Source of the DNA: CAMDPA01 sp965223035
GTDB taxonomy: Bacteria > Pseudomonadota > Alphaproteobacteria > Rhizobiales > Hyphomicrobiaceae
Reading direction: 5' to 3'
Assembly: GCA_965223035.1 (NCBI GenBank)
Contig: OZ244980.1
Coordinates: 4,340,001 to 4,404,000, forward strand
Length of the DNA stretch: 64,000 nucleotides
Positions 53,060 through 61,433 of this stretch are shown piece by piece (within the stretch, counting starts at the first letter, position 1; each line of letters starts with the position of its first letter). Position numbers and translations under genes: made by a program. The notes beneath the pieces were generated by a model. It ran no database searches and was not told where the DNA came from. It saw only the letters and a list, made by a program, of their open reading frames with translations.

Positions 53060-54286
53060 ATGCCGGTCGATCGCCGCAACATCAAGACGACGGGCACGGC
53101 CGGCCTTCTGCTAGGGTTGTGTCGGGTGTCCACAATGTTCCCAAGCTGGCAGCGTTGGGGGCTCGCCGCGCTGCTGATCGCGCTGCCATTCCTTGCGCTC
53201 GAGGTGTGGGTTCGCACTCAGCTGTTCCAACATGTCTCCTACTCGAACAGCCGCTCACTTGATGCGACCTGGAAGGCCCTCAACGCGCAACGCGATTGGA
53301 ACGTCCTCTACATCGGCGATTCCGAAGTCCGCTGGGGTTTCGACCCGGGCGCCGCAGACGGCGAGCTTGCAAACGCCGGGCTCAAGTCGCGCGGCTTCAA
53401 TCTTGGCATCGACGGTTTCTCCGGTCCGCTCAGTGCGGTCATTCTTGGCCATATCGGTCTCAAGCAACGGTTTCCTGCGCTCAAGGTTGCCGTGATCGGC
53501 ACGCAGCTTATCGAGACGCACCGGCCCCGGCCGATCGCGCGCCACGGAGATCTCGACTGCGACGGCGCCCTGCAGCGGCCGATCTTCGAGTCACCGATGG
53601 CCAAGGACCTCGGCTTCGCAGCGCTGTGCCGAAAACCTCACTGGACGACCGCCGTCGTTGGTCCGCTCGAAAGCCTCTCAGCAGTCCTGCGCTACCGGCA
53701 GGCGCTGCGCAGCTGGCTTTTGGAGCGCTTCGAACAGCCGCGCAAGCCGATCGGCATGAACAGCAATTCCCTCGCGCATCAAACGAATGGCTTCCAGCCG
53801 CACAAGCCGATCCGTGAGGATCGCCGCAATTTCGAGCAGGCCTGGACAGCGCGTCAGCGCGACGTTGCCGCCAATCCGCAATTGCGCGCCCCGCTGGACC
53901 CGAAGGCGTGGAGAGAACTTGTCTCTCCCGGCGGTTATTTCGACCGCTGGGCCGAATTGTTCCGCACTCACGGCGTCTTACCGGTGTTCGTCGCACTGCC
54001 AACTAACCCGGTGCTGATCGACCTGAAGAAGCGGCGGCCCGAATATGCGCGTAACAGCGCAACTCTCAAGGCGTGGGCGGCGCGACGCGATGACGTTATG
54101 TTCATCGACCTTGGCATCAAGGACAGCTACGAGGCGGAAGGTGACTTCGCCGACTTCCGGCACCTGAGCATCCATGGTGCCAAGCGCTTCTCGCGCGAAC
54201 TCGGTGCACGGCTGGCAGCCGATCCGCTGGTACAAAAAGCGCTCGGCGGTAGCGCAAAACCCCGCGCAGCCGGCAAGGCCACATAG
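53060..54286 (+). CDS. SGNH/AlgX-like O-acetylation partner, membrane-anchored
   Basis: 408 aa from ATG 53060 (GAGGAGGGG upstream; the frame is open further back but overlaps the MBOAT gene). One N-terminal membrane helix (WGLAALLIALPFLALEVWVR), then a periplasmic domain with SGNH-like blocks: NVLYIGDSEVRWGFDP (GDS, catalytic serine), FNLGIDGFSGPLSAVI, and a C-terminal DFRHLSIHGAKRFS supplying Asp and His. This suits an acetyltransferase or esterase finishing the MBOAT reaction on the glycan. 19 bases after the MBOAT stop; a two-gene operon. Confidence 0.83.
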   Translation: MPVDRRNIKTTGTAGLLLGLCRVSTMFPSWQRWGLAALLIALPFLALEVWVRTQLFQHVSYSNSRSLDATWKALNAQRDWNVLYIGDSEVRWGFDPGAADGELANAGLKSRGFNLGIDGFSGPLSAVILGHIGLKQRFPALKVAVIGTQLIETHRPRPIARHGDLDCDGALQRPIFESPMAKDLGFAALCRKPHWTTAVVGPLESLSAVLRYRQALRSWLLERFEQPRKPIGMNSNSLAHQTNGFQPHKPIREDRRNFEQAWTARQRDVAANPQLRAPLDPKAWRELVSPGGYFDRWAELFRTHGVLPVFVALPTNPVLIDLKKRRPEYARNSATLKAWAARRDDVMFIDLGIKDSYEAEGDFADFRHLSIHGAKRFSRELGARLAADPLVQKALGGSAKPRAAGKAT

Positions 54287-54308
54287 AGCAGTTCATCGAA
54301 GCGTCAGC

Positions 54309-55056
54309 TTATGCGCGCTGCGCATAGCGCATCGTGTGAAGGCCGTGGCGTACTTCTTTCAGCCGTGTGATCTCGATGATCGGAAACCCCAACCCACGCA
54401 CCAGTTCAACGAAATCGTCGCGGAGCAGCCGGGGCGCAGTATCACGCAGACCTACGCAAGGCTGCAGGCGGCCCGCAACCGCGAAGTCCGCCTATCATAC
54501 CGTATGTGCCGCCGACTCATTCTTGATGTCGCGGCGTCCGGCCCGACGGCGTGGGTGTCAAACAGCAACCCATCGCTGACGCGCGGCAGCAGCATTGCGA
54601 GACGTCCAACCGGGTCGGTCAGATGGTAGAGCACACTTAAAGGTAGAGCACACCGACGTGATGCAGCACCTCGCCATCGATCGCGATGCACCCGGGTGGC
54701 GCCCCCTCAACGTCGCAACGGAAATCGACCGGTGCCGCGACTAGATCATCGCGCCTTAAATCGGAACCGCAAAGCCGGTTCCGATTTAAGGCGCGATGAT
54801 CTAGCGGGTTGCAGCGCACAATGGAATTGGCAACATTCTCGATGCGCCCGTCAAACGCCATGACCCGGTGGGCGCCCTGTGCGAGCGCTACCGTGGGCAA
54901 GCGCTTGAAACAGCCGATCTCGAGAACCCTGCGTTCCGCCAACGGCAGACGGCGGTCGAGTTCGGCATGATTTATCAGGTATTTGTCCCTGACGGCCGCG
55001 CTACGGACCGCAGCGCCGGCGAGTTTCAGCCGCGTGGCAGCGCCTTTAAGGCCCAT
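54309..55056 (-). pseudogene. Methyltransferase gene carrying an in-frame palindromic element and a 17-bp duplication
   Basis: From ATG 55056: DKYLINHAELDRRLPLAERR, VLEIGCFKRLPTVALAQGAH, then VRCNP, the palindromic element read through as DHRALNRNR...DLRRDDL, and VAAPVDFRCDVEGAPPGCIA with EVLHHVGVLY. A duplicated GTGTGCTCTACC (spacer TTTAA) then causes a stop at 54637. After it HLTDPVGRLAMLLPRVSDGL continues in another frame, and a last frame gives RLLRDDFVELVRGLGFPIIE to TAA 54309. The element alone leaves the frame open; the later changes kill the gene. Confidence 0.75.
54741..54804. repeat. Palindromic element, copy 9 (64 bp, module A, near-perfect inverted repeat)
   Basis: CTAGATCATCGCGCCTTAAA pairs fully with TTTAAGGCGCGATGATCTAG around TCGGAACCGC and its near-complement. 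If the flanking CTAG is a duplicated 4-bp target, the net gain is 60 bases, 20 codons, without a stop in the host frame. Confidence 0.93.
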
Positions 55057-55206
55057 CTTCTGTTCAATCCTCGGGCAACACCTGATGGCGCAGCCGCAAC
55101 ACGCTTCGATTGCCTCCTTCGGGCCGCCCGTTGGCGATGCCAAGCAGATATTTGCCGTACCCAGACTGTTCGGGCTCATTACCGAGCTGGCGCCGCGCAT
55201 CGCAGT

Positions 55207-55425
55207 CTATGAAACCTACCCTGGAGGCTGCCTCCTCGGTGCAAGCGCAGCGAAGACCCTAGCGCTTTTCGAGCGCATCTGCGAGCTCATGGACGAGCAT
55301 CGCCGAGGTGCTTCGTCGCATCGGAAGCTGACAAAGTTCGTCACCGACCGGCCGGGCCACGATCAGCGCTACGCCATCGATGCTGGTCGCATCGAGGCCG
55401 AACTGTGGTCGAGCAAAGCGGTGTT
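55207..55425 (+). pseudogene. RfbB (dTDP-glucose 4,6-dehydratase) C-terminal remnant
   Basis: YETYPGGCLLGASAAKTLAL, FERICELMDEHR, then KFVTDRPGHDQRYAIDAGRI, EAELW. The block VTDRPGHDxRYAID is diagnostic for the C-terminal part of RfbB/RmlB. Only about 70 residues survive, with no NAD-binding domain, so the gene was lost except for this piece. The region to 55771 holds no other recognisable gene although the frame stays open. Confidence 0.75.
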
Positions 55426-55771
55426 GTCCTGCACGAAAACATCAGGAGTGCCGGCTGCGGACATGGCGCAGGCATTGTACGTCTTAAAAAAAAGGCCGCG
55501 GCCCTCCCGGAGGATTTGTGGGGTGAGCAACTCTCCTTCGAGTATCGGCAGCGATTTGCCCTATCTGGACGCGAACCCTCACTTGTCCCAATGGGGCACG
55601 TCGCCAGCACCGGCCGCCAAGCGCGTCAAGTTCGGAATGAGGCTCTCGGCATGGTGGACACGGGACAGCCGGCGAGGTAGCTGCGGCGTGTACGGTAAAT
55701 GGCATCTGGCGCCGGCGCCTCCGATGTGCCATAGGGCATGCGAGCTCCCTAACCCGACGGAGCAGCCGAGC

Positions 55772-56962
55772 ATGCCAGAATACCCTCTCGTCAGCATCAT
55801 GATCCCGACCTATGGGCAGGCGCGCTACATCCGGGAAGCGGCCGAGAGCGCCCTCGCCCAGCGCTATCCCTGTCTCGAGGTGGTGGTGGCCGACGACTGC
55901 TCGCCCGATGACACGCGGGCTGCGCTCGAGCCGCTGCTGCATGACCGGCGGCTCCGCTATACGCGCAACGAGCGTAACCTCGGCCGGGTCGGCAACTACC
56001 GGCACACACTCTTCGAGAAGGCACGGGGCGAGTGGTGCCTCAACCTCGACGGCGACGACTTTCTCACCGACCCCGACTTTGTCGCCGAGGCCATGGCCTT
56101 GGCCACGGGCTCCCCCGACATCGTGCTGGTCTGGGGTAACGTCCTGGTCGCCTGGGACGGCACGGCAACGGCTCCGCCGATGAGCATCCGCTGGCACGGC
56201 CCGCCCAGGGTGATGACAGGCGAGGAGCTGCTGCTGCGGCATTCCCCGTCCGTGACGCGCCTTTCACCGCCCCACATGGCCTGCCTATTCCACCGCGAGA
56301 CAGCTATGGCCGCGGATTTCTATCGCGACCCGGGCCTCTATTCCGACAGTGAGTCCATCTATCGAATCGGGGTGGGGCACAACGTCGCCGTCATCGACCG
56401 CATTGCCGGCGTCTGGCGCCAGCACTGTGGCAACGCCACGCACGCGGACATGGATGTGCAGGCAGCCGGAGCGGTGGCGCGGGCCGCAAGCCTGCTCGCC
56501 TGGACACGCGAGAAGGGAACGCTCAGCAGTACCGATCTCGCCCGCCTCGATCGGTCGCTCGCTGCCGGCTGCGCCTACGCGGAGATGGCCCACAGCATTG
56601 AGGACGGCCGCTACGCAAGGGCCGCAGGGGTCGTCATGCGCAACATCGCCACGAGGCCTCAGGTCGGACTGATGTCGGGATGGTGGCTTGCATCACGCAC
56701 GGCCCGCTCAGCCCTTCGCCAGGTGCTCGGCCGGCCCCTTTTGCGGGCGCTCGGCCGCCGCATCGCGCCCATGTTGCCGACGCAGCGCATACAGAGCATC
56801 AAGGACTGGGTGCTTAGACCGGACGCGGACGAACCCGTACCGCCGCCATTGACAATTCCAGGAACCCAGGCGGCTGCCACCCACTCAACGTCGAGCACTC
56901 TGCTGGCAACGGAGCGGCAATCTGCGGCGAGCCGGCGGCGTCGGGATGACTGCCTCGGCTAA
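55772..56962 (+). CDS. GT2 family glycosyltransferase
   Basis: 396 aa from ATG 55772 with GGAG upstream. YPLVSIMIPTYGQARYIREA, LEVVVADDCSPDDTRAALEP and the metal site CLNLDGDDFLTDPDFV (D-x-D) are standard for inverting GT2 enzymes; DRIAGVWRQHCGNATHADMD follows. The C-terminal 60 residues after KDWVLRPDADEP look low in coding quality and may be read-through into remnant DNA. The open frame extends upstream to 54983 through unrelated remnants. Adds a sugar to the surface glycan; specificity unknown. Confidence 0.85.
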   Translation: MPEYPLVSIMIPTYGQARYIREAAESALAQRYPCLEVVVADDCSPDDTRAALEPLLHDRRLRYTRNERNLGRVGNYRHTLFEKARGEWCLNLDGDDFLTDPDFVAEAMALATGSPDIVLVWGNVLVAWDGTATAPPMSIRWHGPPRVMTGEELLLRHSPSVTRLSPPHMACLFHRETAMAADFYRDPGLYSDSESIYRIGVGHNVAVIDRIAGVWRQHCGNATHADMDVQAAGAVARAASLLAWTREKGTLSSTDLARLDRSLAAGCAYAEMAHSIEDGRYARAAGVVMRNIATRPQVGLMSGWWLASRTARSALRQVLGRPLLRALGRRIAPMLPTQRIQSIKDWVLRPDADEPVPPPLTIPGTQAAATHSTSSTLLATERQSAASRRRRDDCLG

Positions 56963-57410
56963 CGCGCCAGCAATGGCCACGCGCGAGCGGCCGTGCTCGC
57001 TGATGACATAGCCCGTCCGGCCCTCGAACACCGCCTCGCCCGTGCCGCCGGATTCGGTTGCGACGACCGACACGCCGAGGCATGTCGCCTCGAGCACCAT
57101 GTCAGGCGAGCGTTGCTGGGCGGAGGTGAGCAGCAGCACGTCGAGCATGGCGAGACCGCGCAATACTGCCGCCGGTGCCCGGCATGGGCAAGCGATCCTT
57201 GATGCCGACACGGCGAGCCTTGCGGCGCATCCAACCGCCCATGGTGCCCTCGCCCATCACCATGAAGCGCATATCGACCGGCCTGTCGGCGGCCACCGCC
57301 ACCGGCGGAGCATCGCGGGAGAACAGGTCATCGGGCTTCGAAGATTTCATTTCGCCTCGCTCCAAAAGAGCGGGGGCATCAACCAATCCGTACCACCACA
57401 ACATTGGTTG
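56950..57410 (-). pseudogene. GT4 glycosyltransferase remnant
   Basis: Two frames together give DMRFMVMGEGTMGGWMRRKA, VGIKDRLPMPG, then LAMLDVLLLTSAQQRSPDMV, LEATCLGVSVVATESGGTGE, AVFEGRTGYVISEHGRSRVA. This is the donor-binding half of a GT4 enzyme, frameshifted near 57160 and lacking the acceptor half. Convergent with the GT2 gene, overlapping its doubtful tail. Confidence 0.7.
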
Positions 57411-57614
57411 GTCTGATGGAGACCACAGCCGTCGGTAGTCAAGGAGCACAGCACCAGTTGACGAAACCGCCTTTGAAAACGGCCCCCAATTCGAATGCTC
57501 GTGCCTCTTTGCAGCGACCTGTGCAATCAGAACTCATCTCCTGTTCTGTCACAGACAAATGCCGCGTACTATTTCGGCAAATCAGTTTTTATGGATCCAT
57601 AACCGATGGCTATC

Positions 57615-58127
57615 CAATAATCACTTTGACGGACGATGAGCGGATCGCGCTTGATCGCGTCATCGCAACCCGCACCCTTCAACCCGCCAGCGAAGGTGGT
57701 TTGGCGGGCGCAGATTGTCCTTACAACGGTGCGCGGGCGCGGAGCCATCGCCGCAGGGACGGGCAAGGACAAGACGACGATCTGTTGCTGGCAGGCGCGC
57801 TTTGCCGAAGAGGGCGTGGACGGACGACGCCTAACAAGACGCGCCGGCCTGGAACACTGCCATTATTTGATGAGATCAAAGTCAAGGTCCTGACCAAGAC
57901 CACAACAGAAACGCCGGCGAACGCAACGCACTGGTCGGTCCGCTCGATGGCGAAGGAGATGGGCATCAGCCACACCTCGGTTCAGCGGATTTGGCCAGAG
58001 GCGGGGATCGAACCGCATCTTGTGCGGACGTTCAAAATCTCCAACGACCCTGAGTTGGAGGAAAAAGTCACCGACGTGGTTGGGCTGTGCATGAACCCGC
58101 CGGATAAGGCACTCGTGCTGTGGCGTC
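57615..58127 (+). pseudogene. IS630-type transposase remnant
   Basis: ITLTDDERIALDRVIATRT, then in a second frame VVWRAQIVLTTVRGRGAIAA and CCWQARFAEEGVDG, then back to ATHWSVRSMAKEMGISHTSV, QRIWPEAGIEPHLVRTFKIS, NDPELEEKVTDVVGL. This is the helix-turn-helix region and N-terminal half of IS630 transposases with at least two frame changes. It breaks off after PPDKALVL where IS3-type sequence begins. Confidence 0.8.
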
Positions 58128-58342
58128 GATTACAACGAGAACCGGCCGCACTCTTCGCTGGACTATCGCACGCCGGCAGAGTTTGCCGCAGCCCGTCCGC
58201 ATCACCGCCCGCAAGGGCCGGCTGCGCTCCCGCTACTGGAGGCTCCCGCGCAGCCGGCCCTTGCTCACGTTGCATGAAACAGGCAAGGATGTTGGCTGAC
58301 GGGTTCTCATAATCCGTGGCCCTAAAAGCCGGGGCAGGTCAG
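58128..58342 (+). mobile_element. IS3-family orfB tail and right end
   Basis: DYNENRPHSSLDYRTPAEFA is the conserved C-terminus of IS3-group orfB transposases, ending at TGA 58275-58277. The following bases run to about 58342, where the element truncates a minus-strand SnoaL-like gene. The left part of this IS is missing; it is joined directly to the IS630 remnant. Confidence 0.75.
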
Positions 58343-58576
58343 GACGACGTAATTGCCTTCGCCGATCACGCGCTTGAAATGCGTACGTTTGCCCGGGAAC
58401 TCGGCTGCCATCCTTTCGAAATACGAGATGAACGCCTCTTTGCCGTCGGCGACTTCGGGGTTATGCTGAATATAGGTGTCGCCGACGTACCGCTCGATTG
58501 CCTCGCGCGGTTTCGATTGGTTGAACATAAGGTCGTAGAAATCCTACGCTGTCTGCTTGTTGCGTTCAGTATCCAT
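58341..58576 (-). pseudogene. SnoaL/NTF2-like protein, nonsense codon and IS-truncated end
   Basis: From ATG 58576: MDTERNKQTA, a TAG, then DFYDLMFNQSKPREAIERYV, GDTYIQHNPEVADGKEAFIS, YFERMAAEFPGKRTHFKRVI, GEGNYVVLTC. The YIQHNPxVADG block is typical of SnoaL-like proteins of this cluster. The remaining beta strands are missing: after LTC the frame runs into the IS3 end and stops (PGF). Similar in motif to both halves of the 59017 protein. Confidence 0.75.
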
Positions 58577-58638
58577 GCTGGCCTCTTATGCTGGTCCTCA
58601 GCGAACACCACGACCGATTGAATTCGGTCCTGGCATTG

Positions 58639-59007
58639 TCATTGCGGCGTGTACCGTTTCATCACCATCGTCGACGCGTCGATGTGGTCCATGAACGTCT
58701 TTGCAGCCGGCGCATCCATAAACGTCGACATCGAGGCTTCCCCGTCTTTGGCCGACTTCCAGTGGACGATGACCAACCACTCGCCACCGTCACCGGCCGC
58801 CGATTGTCGTGACAGAAAGCCAGGCTGCTTGGACACGTGCTGGTCCTCGACAGCCTTGTCTATCGGCGCGAATTTCGCGTAGGACACGCCGGCCTTCAAC
58901 TTGAACGTCACAACCTCGATGACCGCACCTGCCGGCAACATAGATTTCTCTCCTGCTTGGCTCACGGGCGCGAGCATGCACATCAAAAGCGCAATGACGT
59001 AACGCAT
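58639..59007 (-). CDS. Secreted ABM-like small protein
   Basis: 122 aa with signal peptide (MRYVIALLMCMLAPVSQAGE). The mature chain, VIEVVTFKLKAGVSYAKFAP, SKQPGFLSRQSAAGDGGEWL, VIVHWKSAKDGEASMSTFMD, fits the dimeric alpha/beta-barrel fold of antibiotic biosynthesis monooxygenase-type proteins. A periplasmic ABM-like protein next to a SnoaL-like protein suggests a small stress- or quinone-related operon, but function is unknown. It follows the 59017 gene after nine bases and is likely co-transcribed. Confidence 0.75.
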   Translation of the reverse strand: MRYVIALLMCMLAPVSQAGEKSMLPAGAVIEVVTFKLKAGVSYAKFAPIDKAVEDQHVSKQPGFLSRQSAAGDGGEWLVIVHWKSAKDGEASMSTFMDAPAAKTFMDHIDASTMVMKRYTPQ

Positions 59008-59016
59008 TTTCGCACC

Positions 59017-59859
59017 TCAGAATTTACCGTTGTCGTGCGCCATCTTCGCAGGAATCTCCGAGATGATGTCCCAATGCTCAACGATTTGGCCGTTGTCGAC
59101 ACGAAACAAATCGAAGAACGCTGTCGGCTTGCCGCCGAAAACACCTTCGGACATCGTGAAGACGAAGTTGCCTTCGGCGACGACCATGTGAACCTTCGCG
59201 TATTTCATCTCGATGCCTTTTTCGGCCATCGCCTTCAGTGCTGCGCCAAGCCCGTCCAATCCGTCGGCGATTTGGCTGTTGTGCTGGTGATAGAACTTCG
59301 GGTTGATGAGCTTCAGGCCGGACGTGTCGCCCCGCACAAGCACCGTCTCGACGAACTTGGTCACGAGCTGCTTGTTCGCCGCCGTCTTATCGAGGTCGAC
59401 AACCTTGGTCGGACCATCAGTGTGAGTGCGGCCGGATGGGTTCGGTGGTGCTTTCGGCGCGATATTGTCCCAATGCTCAACAACCTTGCCATCCGTGACC
59501 CGAAACACGTCGAACGTGACGATGTCCTTGGCACCGAAGAGCTGCGCGTTGCTGTAACTGTTGTGCGTTACGACGATGCCACCTTCGGCAATGATGCGGT
59601 GCGTTTTGATCGATATGCCGCTTGCCCTGAGCTTCGGAACAAAGCCGATAATCGGAGCACGGCCTGTGGGTACGTTCGGGTTGTGTTGGATGTAGTTCTT
59701 GGCGAGAAGACGCCGGGTGGCATCGGTATCGAAGTCGACGAAGATTGCTTTGAGCGCATCGCGCACGATCGTCTTGGGATCGGCCGCCAGCGCCTGTCCG
59801 GCGACTGCAATTGTCAAAATCCCTGTAACGGCCACCTGCAATGCCTTTTTCATGATCAT
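59017..59859 (-). CDS. Secreted protein with two SnoaL/NTF2-like domains
   Basis: About 280 aa, signal peptide MKKALQVAVTGILTIAVAGQ-ALA. Domain 1 (about 28-140): LLAKNYIQHNPNVPTGRAPI, TFDVFRVTDGKVVEHWDNIA. Domain 2 (about 160-275): KFYHQHNSQIADGLDGLGAA, FFDLFRVDNGQIVEHWDIIS. Both carry the QHNxxxxxG and DGKxVEHWD signatures of SnoaL-like proteins. Located in the periplasm; a hydrolase-, cyclase- or binding-type role is possible but not shown. Divergent from the HxlR gene and preceded by inverted repeats that may bind it. Confidence 0.82.
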   Translation of the reverse strand: MIMKKALQVAVTGILTIAVAGQALAADPKTIVRDALKAIFVDFDTDATRRLLAKNYIQHNPNVPTGRAPIIGFVPKLRASGISIKTHRIIAEGGIVVTHNSYSNAQLFGAKDIVTFDVFRVTDGKVVEHWDNIAPKAPPNPSGRTHTDGPTKVVDLDKTAANKQLVTKFVETVLVRGDTSGLKLINPKFYHQHNSQIADGLDGLGAALKAMAEKGIEMKYAKVHMVVAEGNFVFTMSEGVFGGKPTAFFDLFRVDNGQIVEHWDIISEIPAKMAHDNGKF

Positions 59860-59899
59860 CAAACGCCCTTGTTGACTGACTCCGTGTTGGACAGGCGCG

Positions 59900-59946
59900 A
59901 CTAAGTATGCAAAACGGACTTAGTGTCAATAACGAACCTTTAGGTT
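59900..59946. promoter_or_regulatory. Candidate HxlR operators in the divergent promoter
   Basis: ACTAAGT (59900-59906) and ACTTAGT (59918-59924) form a perfect inverted repeat with an 11-base spacer, followed by AACCT-TT-AGGTT (59935-59946). They sit in the 94-base gap between the SnoaL-like gene and the HxlR gene, where such regulators usually bind. Confidence 0.55.
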
Positions 59947-59953
59947 ACTAGGT

Positions 59954-60328
59954 ATGCTCCAGATAACCGTCACGACTGATGAGGAAAGCGGTCTATGCCC
60001 CGTCCGCAACGTGCTCGCGAACGTCAATGGAAAGTGGGCGTCGCTGGTTTTGTTGAGCCTTGAAGACGGCCCACAGCGGTTCAACGCAATCAAGCGTTTG
60101 GTGGGCGACATCAGTCAGCGCGTGTTGACCGAGAACCTTCGCTCGCTGGAACGTGATGGCTTTATCACTCGGACGGTCAACGAGGGACCACCGGTCGCCG
60201 TGTCGTATGCGCTGACCGAACTCGGCGCGGAACTTGTCGGCCATCTGATCCCGCTTGTGTTGTGGGCTGAGAAGAGCTTCGACGCTGTCATGACGTGCCG
60301 TGACGCTTACGATGCCAAAGCATCGTGA
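59954..60328 (+). CDS. HxlR-family transcriptional regulator
   Basis: 124 aa winged-helix protein: CPVRNVLANVNGKWASLVLL (N-terminal Cys-Pro and KW), SLEDGPQRFNAIKRLVGDIS, QRVLTENLRSLERDGFITRT, YALTELGAELVGHLIPLVLW. HxlR regulators often sense redox state or reactive electrophiles through the N-terminal cysteine and control a divergent gene. Here the divergent operon is 59859-58639. Length and motif order are normal. Confidence 0.9.
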   Translation: MLQITVTTDEESGLCPVRNVLANVNGKWASLVLLSLEDGPQRFNAIKRLVGDISQRVLTENLRSLERDGFITRTVNEGPPVAVSYALTELGAELVGHLIPLVLWAEKSFDAVMTCRDAYDAKAS

Positions 60329-60792
60329 ACAAAGACGCTTGTGTAGAGGCCGGAACGCGATGTCAGTTCGGCTTTGCCACTATCCCTCCCACTTGTGTTT
60401 GTTTTGCAAGCTGGTCGTGTGCTTTCCTGCTGCCATAGCAGATCAACAACTAACCTGGGTCTAAACGTTCTGAGCCGCTCGCGTCGGTAAATCACGCCAG
60501 GATGGGACAGCTCAGGTTTCTTCGACGTTGAATTCTGTACATCCATTCACTCAAGCCAGCCAAGTTTCGATGCTGGGCATCAGGCCACAGGCGTTCGTCG
60601 TTGGCACCGGGCGACACTGAGCAAGTAGGCTGGATGACCACTTGGTGGACGGCCTCGACGTTGGTGCAAGGGCGCAGAGTTGGCCGCACCTATGGCAGGT
60701 ATACCAAAAGCCGAAGCTTGGCCCATCCTTGTGGAGAATCCTGAGCGGCGGTGTTGGCGGTGCTCATCCGACCAGCGAGCCTGGCAATTAGC
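60329..60792. other. Intergenic region, about 460 bp
   Basis: Between convergent ends of the HxlR gene (plus) and TetR gene (minus). No gene or repeat recognised; short minus-strand frames look random. Confidence 0.35.
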
Positions 60793-61356
60793 TTACTTGC
60801 CTCCAGTCACCTTCAACACTGCAACCCTGAGCGCCGTGAGCTGACTGAGCAAATGCTCTCGGTTCGCCGCGTTGTATTTGGCGGCCGTCGCTGAGCGCTG
60901 AACGAAATCTGCAAGCTGTTCAATGGTAAGACCGTTCTTTTCGATCTCGCTTCTAAAGGGCTCCAGGATCTTGCAGATTGCCTCAATGTTCCGTTTGGCA
61001 CCGGCCTCCAGCTCTTCTTGGCTTGATGCGTTGAATCCGGCGACGATGTCTTCGGCATTGGGCGAAGCGGCAAGCATGTCGAAGTGCTCAATCGCGATGT
61101 GCCTGAAGACAACCTCCAACTGATCGCCGAGACCGTCTGCGTTCTTCAGACCGTCCTCTATATCCGCAATGACCCTGTCGGCGAGCAGCCGGATCGTTGC
61201 CTGCATCACCGCGTCCTTATTGGCAAAGACATTGTATAGCGTTTGCCGCGATATCCCGGCCTCTGCCGCGATATCGTTCATGCTTGTGCGCTTCACTCCA
61301 TACCGAGTGAACAGCCGCATCGCAGCCTCGACGATGTGCGCCTCGCGTTCCGTCAT
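60793..61356 (-). CDS. TetR-family transcriptional regulator
   Basis: 187 aa. N-terminal helix-turn-helix AAMRLFTRYGVKRTSMNDIA, AEAGISRQTLYNVFANKDAV; the C-terminal ligand domain is all helical and has no recognised signature. It is divergent from an SDR gene and a perfect inverted repeat lies between them, so it most likely represses the SDR gene and itself. Ligand unknown. Confidence 0.92.
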   Translation of the reverse strand: MTEREAHIVEAAMRLFTRYGVKRTSMNDIAAEAGISRQTLYNVFANKDAVMQATIRLLADRVIADIEDGLKNADGLGDQLEVVFRHIAIEHFDMLAASPNAEDIVAGFNASSQEELEAGAKRNIEAICKILEPFRSEIEKNGLTIEQLADFVQRSATAAKYNAANREHLLSQLTALRVAVLKVTGGK

Positions 61357-61362
61357 CTTTTG

Positions 61363-61393
61363 ATATTGACAAATAGACGTTGAGTGTCAATAT
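61363..61393. promoter_or_regulatory. Probable TetR operator
   Basis: ATATTGACA (61363-61371) and TGTCAATAT (61385-61393) are perfect inverted arms with a 13-base spacer, lying between the TetR start (61356) and the SDR start (61434). TTGACA in the left arm may also serve as a -35 box. Confidence 0.7.
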
Positions 61394-61433
61394 TTACATC
61401 CATACATGGAATGTCCAATTGTCGGAGGCCACG

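Noticed and set aside
54983..55771. N-terminal extension of the GT2 glycosyltransferase
   Set aside because: The frame is open but contains an RfbB C-terminal remnant and unrelated sequence; the GT2 fold starts at ATG 55772 with a ribosome site.
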